This document shows, piece after piece, positions 1 through 7,518 of a DNA stretch of 64,000 nt. Numbering within the stretch: position 1 is the stretch's first letter; each line of letters begins with the position of its first letter. The DNA comes from Halobaculum magnesiiphilum. GTDB taxonomy: Archaea > Halobacteriota > Halobacteria > Halobacteriales > Haloferacaceae. The DNA lies in assembly GCF_019823105.1 (NCBI RefSeq), contig NZ_CP081960.1, forward strand, positions 186,001 through 250,000, in the 5' to 3' direction. A program made the translations under genes and the position numbers. Below the pieces are notes generated by a model. The model ran no database searches. It was not told where the DNA came from and worked only from the letters and a program-made list of their open reading frames with translations.

Positions 1-1773
1 GATAAACGGGACCTTCTCTGCCACGTCGTGTACGAGATAACCGGCAAGCGCGAACACCAATCCGGTAACTTCGCGCTCGCTCTCGGAGAGATGGTCGATC
101 GTGTCTTCGTAGACGGTCCCGTCCGCAGTCGAACGAACGATATGGAGATCGAATCGAGACCGCATCACCTTCTTTCGACCCTCTCGGACCTCTGTCTCCC
201 GTTGTTCGATCCAGATCCGATCGAGGTTGTCGTATTCCAGGATGTCGAGGACGGTTTCCATGTGCTCATTGAAGTTCTCGATAGCGTCTTGTTCGATACG
301 GTTGACCCGCGTTCGTAGTTCAGTGAGCTGCTCGGTGACCGCTTCGCGTTCTGCAGTGAGTTCATCTCGTTGTTCGATAGCCGACTCTTTGTCCGCGATT
401 TCCTCGTTGATCTCGTCAAGCTCTGACTCCAGCCGGTCGATTCGAAGCTCGATCCCGTTGATTTCGCGGTGGAGTTCGAGGACTTCGTCGTGGTCTTCTA
501 GCTCGATGCTCTCGGCTTCCGCTTCGAGTTCGGAAACTCGTTGTTCTTGATCTTCAATACGTTGTTCAAGCTCAGCGACGCGCTCGCGTGATGATTCGAT
601 GTCCGATTCGACCGTTTCGAGCCGTCGTTCGGTCTGTTGGCGCTCGCTCTTCCGTTCCCTGATCGATTCCTTCTGTTCACTCAACTCATCGATCTCTGAG
701 CGGATACGATTCCGCTCATCGAGTTTGTCTGACCGCAGGTCACGAAGCCGCTGTAGCGTGTCCTCGATCTGGGTGGTCTCGACTTCGGACCCGCAGGTCC
801 AACACACCGTCTCGTCGTTCTCGAGGAGTGCGTCCGTCGGATCCGTGTCGGTCTCGAGGTCTATCCCTTCCCCATTCAGCATCTCCTGGTTGAAATTGAT
901 GACGCTCCCGAGTTCGTTGATAGTATCGTCGAGCGATCGCTTTCGTTCACGGAGTTCCGAAATACGGCCTTCGAGCCTGTCCGTAGACTCCGTCACCTCC
1001 TCCAGTTCCTCGAGACTCGCCTCCAATTCGTCGCGTTCCGCTTCGAGCTGTTCGATCGTAGATCGTTCGGTTTCCAAATCGAATTCCAGATCGTCCAACT
1101 CGGATCGCGCGTCACGAACGCGATCGAACGCGTCTTCGAGGTCCTGTTTCCGTGAGCGACTTTCCTCGACGCCGGTATCGACTGCATCGAGTTCGGCCTG
1201 CTTTGTTTCGAGCTTGTCACGGGCTGTTTCCAACTCCTCTTTCGTTTCTTTCTTCTCGGCCTCGAGTTGTGGGAGTTCCTGTTCGAGCCGGTCGAGTTCT
1301 TGGATCTTCGATTCGAGTTCGTCGCGTTCCTGCTCGCACGCCTCGATCTCGGCTTCGATCTGATCGGTGTCGATCGGGCGCATGATGATCTCTCTGAGAT
1401 CGTCACCGCGGGCGACAGCGCGTCGTGCCTCGTTGTCTTCGAGCAGGAACGCGAACGAGTCGGCGATCTCGGGGTCCTCGAGATACGGATCGCCGCCGAA
1501 CACAACGGTGTCACCGCTACGTTTCAGTGTCCGAGTATAGGTTTCCCCGCCGAGTTCCAGCGTAACTGATCCCTCCTCAGCGTCGCCTTTCAACGTGGTT
1601 TGCGTGCTGCCGAGCCCACCCATGAGCGCTTGGAGGAAGGATGTCCTGTTCGATGCGTTTCGGCCAGCAAGCACGGACACACCGGGAGGGAGCGTTACCG
1701 TTGTTTCATCGATCCCACCGATATTGCGTACTTTAACCCGAGTCTGTTGATGCGAAACTTGTTCTGATGACAC
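1..1773 (-). CDS. Archaea-specific SMC-related ATPase (partial, 3' end outside window)
   Basis: A Rad50/SMC-like coiled-coil ATPase; 591 codons are visible and the end lies beyond base 1. The chosen start is GTG at 1773, since TGA at 1797-1795 is in frame upstream and no ATG lies between. Residues 37-45 read GRNASNRTS, a degenerate P-loop in which the usual GKS/T becomes NRTS; as I recall, this is typical of haloarchaeal archaea-specific SMC-related proteins. Two long Glu/Arg/Leu-rich heptad regions (about 130-310 and 350-540) flank CWTCGSE near residue 324, which resembles a Rad50 zinc-hook CxxC. Near residue 555 an LSESERE stretch resembles the ABC signature, and Walker B would lie just off the window. 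Members often pair with the rod-determining factor RdfA, and a possible RdfA remnant lies head-to-head at 1822-2124. The family call is confident; function is unproven. Confidence 0.85.
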   Translation of the reverse strand, partial: MSSEQVSHQQTRVKVRNIGGIDETTVTLPPGVSVLAGRNASNRTSFLQALMGGLGSTQTTLKGDAEEGSVTLELGGETYTRTLKRSGDTVVFGGDPYLEDPEIADSFAFLLEDNEARRAVARGDDLREIIMRPIDTDQIEAEIEACEQERDELESKIQELDRLEQELPQLEAEKKETKEELETARDKLETKQAELDAVDTGVEESRSRKQDLEDAFDRVRDARSELDDLEFDLETERSTIEQLEAERDELEASLEELEEVTESTDRLEGRISELRERKRSLDDTINELGSVINFNQEMLNGEGIDLETDTDPTDALLENDETVCWTCGSEVETTQIEDTLQRLRDLRSDKLDERNRIRSEIDELSEQKESIRERKSERQQTERRLETVESDIESSRERVAELEQRIEDQEQRVSELEAEAESIELEDHDEVLELHREINGIELRIDRLESELDEINEEIADKESAIEQRDELTAEREAVTEQLTELRTRVNRIEQDAIENFNEHMETVLDILEYDNLDRIWIEQRETEVREGRKKVMRSRFDLHIVRSTADGTVYEDTIDHLSESEREVTGLVFALAGYLVHDVAEKVPFI

Positions 1774-1821
1774 AGTCCCATAGGAGGGCGTCTGTCAGTT
1801 AAATCTATTGAACGATTGTAA

Positions 1822-2124
1822 CAGTCTGCAAGCAGGATACTGCTCGCTGCTGCCATCTCAAAAGCCACACACCTCACGAAGGAATGCGGATCGAGTCTCC
1901 CACCGGCAACTGAAGACATCGCCAATACTAAAGCGGATACTATTGGGGAGCTTCAACGTCGAGTCTCGGCAGTTACCGAATTGGCCATCTCATCACGTTC
2001 AAACCCGTGCGAACTGGACAACGCTACCTACGAAATTCTCATGAAGTCCGTGGTGTCCGTCCGAACTGAGGGACAGACGTCCTCACTAGTAATGCCAAAA
2101 AGGATTACGCCTGTAATGATGTAA
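1822..2124 (+). pseudogene. Possible 3' remnant of an RdfA-like gene
   Basis: An open frame of about 100 codons runs from just after a TAA (1819-1821) to TAA at 2122-2124, with no ATG until 2041. It contains DTIGELQRRVSAVTE (codons from about 1936) followed by a hydrophobic segment. From memory this resembles the C-terminal region of haloarchaeal RdfA proteins, where a rLqsRtvAVTE-like motif precedes the last domain. The N-terminal half and the terminal Cys pairs are missing. It stands divergently from the SMC-related gene, whose family often neighbours rdfA. The identification rests on motif memory alone; the stretch could be a chance frame in a spacer. Confidence 0.35.
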
Positions 2125-2166
2125 TAGTCAATGTCCTTCACTAGTGTTCGGGATGACCGAACAATC

Positions 2167-2928
2167 CTATGAGTATGCGAGATTGACTTCGACGACGTTT
2201 GCTACCTGTGAAACCCGATCAGCGAGTTCGGTGTTCAGTCTGTCCTCCTGCATCCTGCTTTTCGGCCCGGAGATACTAATTGACCCGAGGGCGTAATCGC
2301 TTCCATCAGTAATCGGCGCGGCGACACAGCACAACCCCGGGAGTCGCTCCTCTTGGTCGATTGCATACCCCCGTGAACGGATCGTCTCCAACCGGTTATC
2401 GAGCTCTTCACGGGTAGCAACGGTATTACTTGTTTCAGCCGGAAGACCATAATTTTTAACGACATCATCGACGAACTCTTCAGGTCGGTGGGCGAGAATT
2501 GTTTTTCCGACAGCAGTCGAGTGAAGGTACTCGCGCTTGCCTAGGTACGAGTCCAGATTCACCGCGTTGTCTCCGCGTTTGAGATCTAGGTAGACACCTA
2601 AACCGTGTTCTTCGGTCACCAAGTTCACCAATTCACCCGTCTCGTTGGCGAGGTCTCGGATCTCAGGTCTAGCCACCTGATAGAGGTCCATTTCGTCCCG
2701 TTTGCGACCGCCATGTGTGAGAAACTTCAGACTGAGCTCGTAGGTGTTCCCCCGTTTAATCACGTATTTGTTTTCGACCATGGTCTTCAGGTGGTCGTGA
2801 ACGGTACTCTTGGCGATACCGGTCTCCCGCGAGATGTCCGTAATACCAGCGTCCTCCATATCTTCTATTGCTGCGACTATCTCGAACCCGGTCCCGAGCG
2901 ACTTGACGAGCGAATCGTTTCGTGCCAT
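2167..2928 (-). CDS. IclR-family transcriptional regulator
   Basis: 253 residues, starting at ATG 2928 (MARNDSLVKSLGTGFEI); an in-frame upstream extension to 2988 lacks IclR features. Residues about 8-75 form the winged helix-turn-helix (DISRETGIAKSTVHDHLKTM). Residues about 80-250 form the effector-binding domain, with the late GSISISGPKSRM motif usual in haloarchaeal IclR proteins. It is divergent from ridA, and the 250-bp gap holds a 12-bp inverted repeat (2987-2998/3110-3121). Its position suggests control of the adjacent catabolic genes, perhaps with substrate or intermediate as ligand; this is inferred. A paralogue lies at 20955-21734. Confidence 0.93.
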   Translation of the reverse strand: MARNDSLVKSLGTGFEIVAAIEDMEDAGITDISRETGIAKSTVHDHLKTMVENKYVIKRGNTYELSLKFLTHGGRKRDEMDLYQVARPEIRDLANETGELVNLVTEEHGLGVYLDLKRGDNAVNLDSYLGKREYLHSTAVGKTILAHRPEEFVDDVVKNYGLPAETSNTVATREELDNRLETIRSRGYAIDQEERLPGLCCVAAPITDGSDYALGSISISGPKSRMQEDRLNTELADRVSQVANVVEVNLAYS

Positions 2929-2986
2929 GAGTAGACATGGCGGGACGATCTGTAATATATGTTCCGCATCACCGAACAAGTGACAC

Positions 2987-3121
2987 ATTCGAATCCATCT
3001 CCGTTTCCAACATTAGATATCGCATACGCACGTTACAAGCCATGAATCAGACGATAACTTCATAATCTGACTCAGGAATACGGCGTCACTGTGGACGGTA
3101 TTACCGAATATGGATTCGACT
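2987..3121. promoter_or_regulatory. Divergent promoter region with spaced 12-bp inverted repeat
   Basis: ATTCGAATCCAT at 2987-2998 and ATGGATTCGACT at 3110-3121 are reverse complements with one mismatch, about 110 bp apart. They lie between the divergent IclR gene and ridA. Paired half-sites in such a gap would suit a regulator that binds both promoters. The spacing is large, so the match may be chance. Confidence 0.35.
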
Positions 3122-3178
3122 CTCCCGGACAGGCTATGAAGGGGAAGTCATTATGCACCCGTACATACAGCACTGAAT

Positions 3179-3556
3179 ATGGAGAAAATCACATCCGGCC
3201 CGGAGAGCAGTGATCTCCCCTTTTCGGAGGGAATCATTCACAATGGAACAGTGTATGTCTCGGGGCAGGGTCCGCTTGACCCACAGTCAGGGGAGATCCT
3301 CGGTTCGACTCCTAGCGAACAAACACACCTAACCCTCGACAACATTCAGCGAATTCTCGAGGCAGGAGGGTCATCCTTAGATTCGATCGTCAAGGCGACG
3401 GTCTACCTTGATGATATCGAGTACTACGACGAGGTCAACGAGGCGTACGGCGCCAGACTCTCGGAGCCATTCCCCGCGCGGACCGCTATGGAGGTGGTGA
3501 ACCTTCCAGTCGATATCGCGGTCGAGATCGACGTCATCGCTGCAGTGGAGGACTGA
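3179..3556 (+). CDS. RidA/YjgF-family protein
   Basis: 125 residues, the normal RidA length. RidA enzymes hydrolyse reactive enamine/imine intermediates formed by PLP enzymes and flavoprotein oxidases, releasing 2-oxoacids and ammonia. Visible signatures are the N-terminal PFSEGIIHNGTVYVSGQGP strand region, the PFPARTAMEV segment carrying the conserved active-site Arg, and the closing IEIDVIA strand. It is cytosolic, as there is no signal peptide. It faces a PLP aminotransferase and an M81 hydrolase, which fits a role in clearing imines from amino-compound catabolism. The family includes YjgF-like members with other hydrolytic roles, so the substrate is open. Confidence 0.93.
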   Translation: MEKITSGPESSDLPFSEGIIHNGTVYVSGQGPLDPQSGEILGSTPSEQTHLTLDNIQRILEAGGSSLDSIVKATVYLDDIEYYDEVNEAYGARLSEPFPARTAMEVVNLPVDIAVEIDVIAAVED

Positions 3557-3581
3557 GAGAAGACGGATGCTGGCTGCTCGG

Positions 3582-5120
3582 TCAGTCCCAGTTCGGATAG
3601 GCGTCATCAGCTAGATCATCGAGCGGGAACAACGGCCGAGGAATCCGCTCATAGTCGAATCGTGCGGGGTTCACGGCACTGGTTCCTGGCGTATCGATGA
3701 GGATGACCTCGCTCGACATCGTCTCGTAGTCACCGAGGAATGCGATAAGACTCGGGATGCAGATCATATCCAATCGTTCGGGAGGCTGGCCGATGTGACG
3801 CCAGATCTCTGCGTCGAATGCGGAGGCTCGAGTCGGTGCGAGTACCACGGTCACCGAATCGTTGGTCCCACACTGGAACCGGACCGTGGTTCCGATGTCG
3901 TTCTGGACGCCCTTTCCAGAATGTGAGGTCCCCGTGTTCACATAGCGACCGTCTGTAATGGCCTTCACGTAGCCGTCGACGTTCTCGATCGTCTCGCCAT
4001 GGTTATCATCGGTCTTGCCCCCGATGTCGGTTGTGACGCGGTTTCCGACTCCCGCGTTGAGACACTTCTCCACCGCTTCGGGGTCGTGCATAATGGCCCA
4101 ACCGGCTTTTTCGATTCCTTGGTCCAAAATCTCTCTTAGAACTGTCGTCCCATCGGAGGCGCCGCCCCCGCCGGGATTCGAGCCGAAATCGGCCATGACA
4201 ATGGGGCCGTCTTCAGGATCCATCTCCGCTTGGAGTTCTTTGGCTGTGCGGATGGCTTCGGACGGTTTCGGATACTCCTCGACGAACTCCTCACGCTTCG
4301 TCCAGACGAATTCAGCCAGCTCCCGCGAGACATCTCGAGCGGTGTCGGGATCGTCGTCGGTTACTACGGGGATCGTGTACCCCATCTCGGGGATATCCGC
4401 GTGATAAAACCCGGGCAGCACGTTCACTTTCAAAACACCGGGCCGCTGTTCGAGTTGCCGGGCCTTGGTCATCACCTCTGCCATCGGCCCATTCGGGGTG
4501 TAAGCCTTCGGCTGGAACGCGATGACCGGTGGCCGCTCCATATGCATCGACGGATCAATGTCACCTTCGATGGCCCTGAGGAGCAATCGCATCCCGCGTT
4601 CGCCGGTCTTTGCCTTATCGAGATGGGGATAGGTCTCGTAGGCCACCAACGCATCGGCGGCTTCGACCATCCTCCCGGAGACGTTTCCGTGTAGATCGAG
4701 TGTGACGACGACAGGTACCGTTTCACCGACGATGTCCCGGACGTCTTGGATGAGTCGTCCCTCGCCGTCGCTGTCGGATTCGGTGACCATCGCGCCATGG
4801 AGCGGAAGCATGACTCCGTCCAGTTCGTCCACGTTGTCTCTGACTGCGTCGAGAATGAGGTCCGTGTAGAACTCGTACGTATCGTCATCCACGACGCCAC
4901 CGGGGGTGGCGAACGCCGATACTGTGTGGATGAGGTCTATCTCCTCCTCGTCGGCGACGTCGATGACGCCACCGATCGCCGTCTCGGTTCCTCGCATGTT
5001 CCTCGGCACCGCGTCGTACAGGTACTCCTCACGCGCTTGGAAATCCGCTCTGGTGACCGCGTCCGGGACGAACGTGTTCGTCTCGTGGGCGAACGCACCC
5101 ACTACGACTGTGTGGCTCAT
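3582..5120 (-). CDS. M81-family metallohydrolase (MlrC/microcystinase C-like)
   Basis: 512 residues, full length for the family. MlrC-type proteins are predicted zinc hydrolases; the founding member cleaves linearised microcystin. The N-terminus shows VGAFAHETNTF, followed by PLHGAMV and LDLHGN around residues 100-150 and DFGSNPGGGGASDGT near residue 310, all conserved in the family and supplying His/Asp/Glu metal-ligand candidates. The ATG overlaps the stop of the upstream aminotransferase by 4 bp, so the two are translationally coupled. In bacteria M81 genes commonly sit beside dipeptide ABC transporters, as here. The natural substrate is probably an amide or peptide-like compound. Confidence 0.9.
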   Translation of the reverse strand: MSHTVVVGAFAHETNTFVPDAVTRADFQAREEYLYDAVPRNMRGTETAIGGVIDVADEEEIDLIHTVSAFATPGGVVDDDTYEFYTDLILDAVRDNVDELDGVMLPLHGAMVTESDSDGEGRLIQDVRDIVGETVPVVVTLDLHGNVSGRMVEAADALVAYETYPHLDKAKTGERGMRLLLRAIEGDIDPSMHMERPPVIAFQPKAYTPNGPMAEVMTKARQLEQRPGVLKVNVLPGFYHADIPEMGYTIPVVTDDDPDTARDVSRELAEFVWTKREEFVEEYPKPSEAIRTAKELQAEMDPEDGPIVMADFGSNPGGGGASDGTTVLREILDQGIEKAGWAIMHDPEAVEKCLNAGVGNRVTTDIGGKTDDNHGETIENVDGYVKAITDGRYVNTGTSHSGKGVQNDIGTTVRFQCGTNDSVTVVLAPTRASAFDAEIWRHIGQPPERLDMICIPSLIAFLGDYETMSSEVILIDTPGTSAVNPARFDYERIPRPLFPLDDLADDAYPNWD

Positions 5121-6520
5121 ACGTGATCGGCGGCGACTTTAGCCGCCTCTAAGGCCTCGTCGATGTGCTCATCGGTATGGGCGTGCATGAGATTTATACG
5201 TCCCGTTTTCGGTGGAAGGAAGATTCCCTCACCCATCATCGCGGCTGCGAACCGGCTGTAGGCATCGGGGTCGGTGTTCGGCCCGATGTCGCGGTACTCG
5301 CGCCACGCCGCCGGGTCGCCCCCGCCGTCGAGGAAATGAACAGCGAAGAATCCGGCAAATTTCGGTACAAAGACATCGTGCCCTGCGTCTGCAAGTATTT
5401 CCTTGAGACCCGCTGTCAAGCGCTCACCCCTGTCATAGAGTTTCTTGTAGCCTTGTTCGCCCACTTCATGTAGAAGCTCGAGGTTGGCATGGGCCGCTGC
5501 CACGACCAACGGGTTCCCGGAGAACGTCCCCATAAAGGTCGATTTGTCGCTCCCTGACTCCAGAAACCGCATGACCTCTTCGCGGCCACAGAGCGCAGCG
5601 CAGGGATAACCGTTCGCCATCGCTTTGCCGAAGACGGTTAGGTCGGGATCGATATCGAAGTAGCCCTGGGCACCTTGGAGGCCCATTCGAAAGCCAGTCA
5701 CGACCTCATCAAGAATGAATAGCACATCGTGTTCGTTCGTCAGTCGACGGAGTTCATCTAGGTACCCGTTTTCGGGCCACAGCAACCCGCTGTTGCTCAT
5801 CACGGCCTCGGTCATGACTGCCGCGATGTCGTCGCCTTCTCGCTCTAGCTTCTCTTCGAGTAGGTCGATGTCGTTCCAGGGGGCGGATTCGACTGTCTCC
5901 ATCGTCTCTTGTGGAATGCCGGTTGTCTCCGGGATTTTCGTCGGGTTCCGTCTGGTACCGAGATCCTCGGCGCCGGGATGGACATTGACCAAGGCGTAGT
6001 CTGTGTGGCCGTGATACATTCCCTCGAATTTGAGCACCTTTTCTTTGCCTGTGTAGGCTCTGGCCAATCGAATGGCGCTCATGATGGCCTCAGTTCCAGT
6101 GCTGATGAATTTCGCCAGATCGCTAGACGGGACCATCTCGTTGAGAAGGTGGGCCGCCTCGTGTTCCTTTTCGTATGAAGTAGCGAAGTACGGCCCGTTG
6201 TCGATCTGTTGTTTAACAGCCTCGATCTGTCTAGAAGGACTGTGACCGTTGATTATCGCTGAGACACCAGCGTGGAAGTCGATGTAGTTGTTCCCGTCTA
6301 CGTCAGTGAGTTCAGCCCCGCTGCCGCTCTCCATGAAAACCATCGGATAGGGGGCGTACGATCCACTGCCGCGGTAGTTCGACGATGTAGACTCGGGGAT
6401 CTCTTGACTAGCTCGTCGTTGAAGTTCGATCGATCGCGAGAACTTCTCGAGCCTCTTGTTTCCGTACTGGGTGAACTGCTTTTCAGCTACGGAACGCTCT
6501 TCCGACTCGGGCGTACCCAT
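5117..6520 (-). CDS. Class III PLP aminotransferase (glutamate-1-semialdehyde aminomutase-like)
   Basis: 467 residues, fold type I. The PLP Schiff-base Lys is K299 in VFGKAMANGYP, the cofactor Asp sits in DEVVTGFR (271-278), and STGTEA (140-145) binds phosphate. The sequence resembles glutamate-1-semialdehyde 2,1-aminomutases and related beta-amino-acid or D-amino-acid aminotransferases. The catabolic setting (M81 hydrolase downstream with 4-bp overlap, RidA and IclR nearby) argues against heme synthesis. A BRE/TATA-like element shared with the 20330 gene lies 20 bp upstream of the start. The amino donor is unknown. Confidence 0.9.
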   Translation of the reverse strand: MGTPESEERSVAEKQFTQYGNKRLEKFSRSIELQRRASQEIPESTSSNYRGSGSYAPYPMVFMESGSGAELTDVDGNNYIDFHAGVSAIINGHSPSRQIEAVKQQIDNGPYFATSYEKEHEAAHLLNEMVPSSDLAKFISTGTEAIMSAIRLARAYTGKEKVLKFEGMYHGHTDYALVNVHPGAEDLGTRRNPTKIPETTGIPQETMETVESAPWNDIDLLEEKLEREGDDIAAVMTEAVMSNSGLLWPENGYLDELRRLTNEHDVLFILDEVVTGFRMGLQGAQGYFDIDPDLTVFGKAMANGYPCAALCGREEVMRFLESGSDKSTFMGTFSGNPLVVAAAHANLELLHEVGEQGYKKLYDRGERLTAGLKEILADAGHDVFVPKFAGFFAVHFLDGGGDPAAWREYRDIGPNTDPDAYSRFAAAMMGEGIFLPPKTGRINLMHAHTDEHIDEALEAAKVAADHV

Positions 6521-6540
6521 AGCAAGTTGTTACCAAGACT

Positions 6541-6556
6541 CATAATAAACATTCCG
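6541..6556 (-). promoter_or_regulatory. Core promoter (BRE/TATA) of the aminotransferase-M81 operon
   Basis: On the minus strand the sequence reads CGGAATGTTTATTATG, 20 bp before the ATG at 6520. The layout is BRE-like purines followed by a TATA-type TTTATTA, which predicts a very short or absent leader. A nearly identical 16-mer stands at 20355-20370 before another minus-strand gene. Confidence 0.55.
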
Positions 6557-6576
6557 CAGGGTTCCCTCTGATTTCA

Positions 6577-6590
6577 CACATTTATAGATA
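6577..6590 (+). promoter_or_regulatory. TATA-like promoter of the creatininase gene
   Basis: ACATTTATAGATAG lies about 55 bp before ATG 6641 in the divergent gap with the aminotransferase. The TATA core TTTATA would place transcription start near 6608, giving a leader of roughly 30 nt. Confidence 0.45.
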
Positions 6591-6640
6591 GAGTGCAGTC
6601 GGCGCGAACTCTTATGTAATACCTCTCTGAGCAGTGTAGT

Positions 6641-7447
6641 ATGCGACCTGACCTCATGACCACCGCCCCGGGGGACTGGAGTGCCCGCACCGCGCCGGAA
6701 ATCCGCGAGTTGGCACGTACAGATGGTTCGGTGCTGATAGTTCCCATCGGCAGTATCGAACAACACGGTCGGCATCTCCCAGTCGCCACGGATTCGCTGC
6801 TCGTCTCTGCTGTCGCGCAGTTCGGCGTCGAGCGTGTCCGCGAAGAGGTCCCCGTCCTAACGTTGCCTACGTTCTGGAGTGGCTACTCTCCGCATCACCT
6901 CTCGTTTGGTGGCACGGTCTCACTGGAGTTCGAACACATGCAGCACGCCCTTGAGGATGTGGTCGATTCGGCACTGTCGAATGGCTTCGATGCGGTACTA
7001 CTTCTCAACGGGCACGGCGGCAATGCCGCGCTCGTAGACGGAACCGTCAGCACGGTCGGAACTGAGCATCCCTCGGCGGAGGTGCTGGGGCTGACGTATT
7101 TCCAACTCGCTGAATCATTCATCGACGAGATCAGAGAGAGTGACCCGGGCGGGATGGGGCACGGCGGTGAGTTTGAGACTTCGTTGATGATGTACCTCCA
7201 TGAGGACCTAGTCAGAACGGATGAACTGGACGGTACACCAATGGATGAACCCTACGACAAAGCGCTGGATGATATGTTCGCAGGTGGGCCTCTTGGTGTC
7301 TATCGGAGCTTCGAGGAATACTCAGAGACTGGCGCAATTGGTAATCCGGGTTTAGCAACCCCGGAGAAAGGACAGCGAATGTACGAGCGACTCGGGGATG
7401 AGTTGGAGGCAGTCTTGCGGCAGATCCACGACCAGAACACCGAGTGA
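6641..7447 (+). CDS. Creatininase-family amidohydrolase
   Basis: 268 residues, normal for the family, whose members hydrolyse cyclic or formyl amides (creatinine, archaeal FAPy in flavin synthesis, mycofactocin peptide) with a dinuclear metal centre. Visible motifs are PIGSIEQHGRHLP (Glu and His ligands, about 35-47), the ATD metal Asp just after, LLNGHGGN (about 123-130), and MGHGGEFETS (about 170) with ligand His and Glu. An alternative ATG at 6656 would remove five residues. It lies divergently from the aminotransferase-M81 operon. Together with M81 and RidA it suggests degradation of a cyclic amide or N-acylated amine, but the exact substrate cannot be read from sequence. Confidence 0.9.
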   Translation: MRPDLMTTAPGDWSARTAPEIRELARTDGSVLIVPIGSIEQHGRHLPVATDSLLVSAVAQFGVERVREEVPVLTLPTFWSGYSPHHLSFGGTVSLEFEHMQHALEDVVDSALSNGFDAVLLLNGHGGNAALVDGTVSTVGTEHPSAEVLGLTYFQLAESFIDEIRESDPGGMGHGGEFETSLMMYLHEDLVRTDELDGTPMDEPYDKALDDMFAGGPLGVYRSFEEYSETGAIGNPGLATPEKGQRMYERLGDELEAVLRQIHDQNTE

Positions 7448-7518
7448 CCCACCGCGGAACCGAGGCCAGAGGCATTCGCTGCCTACCGGAGGCGATAAAA
7501 TGAATGCCTGAATCAGGG

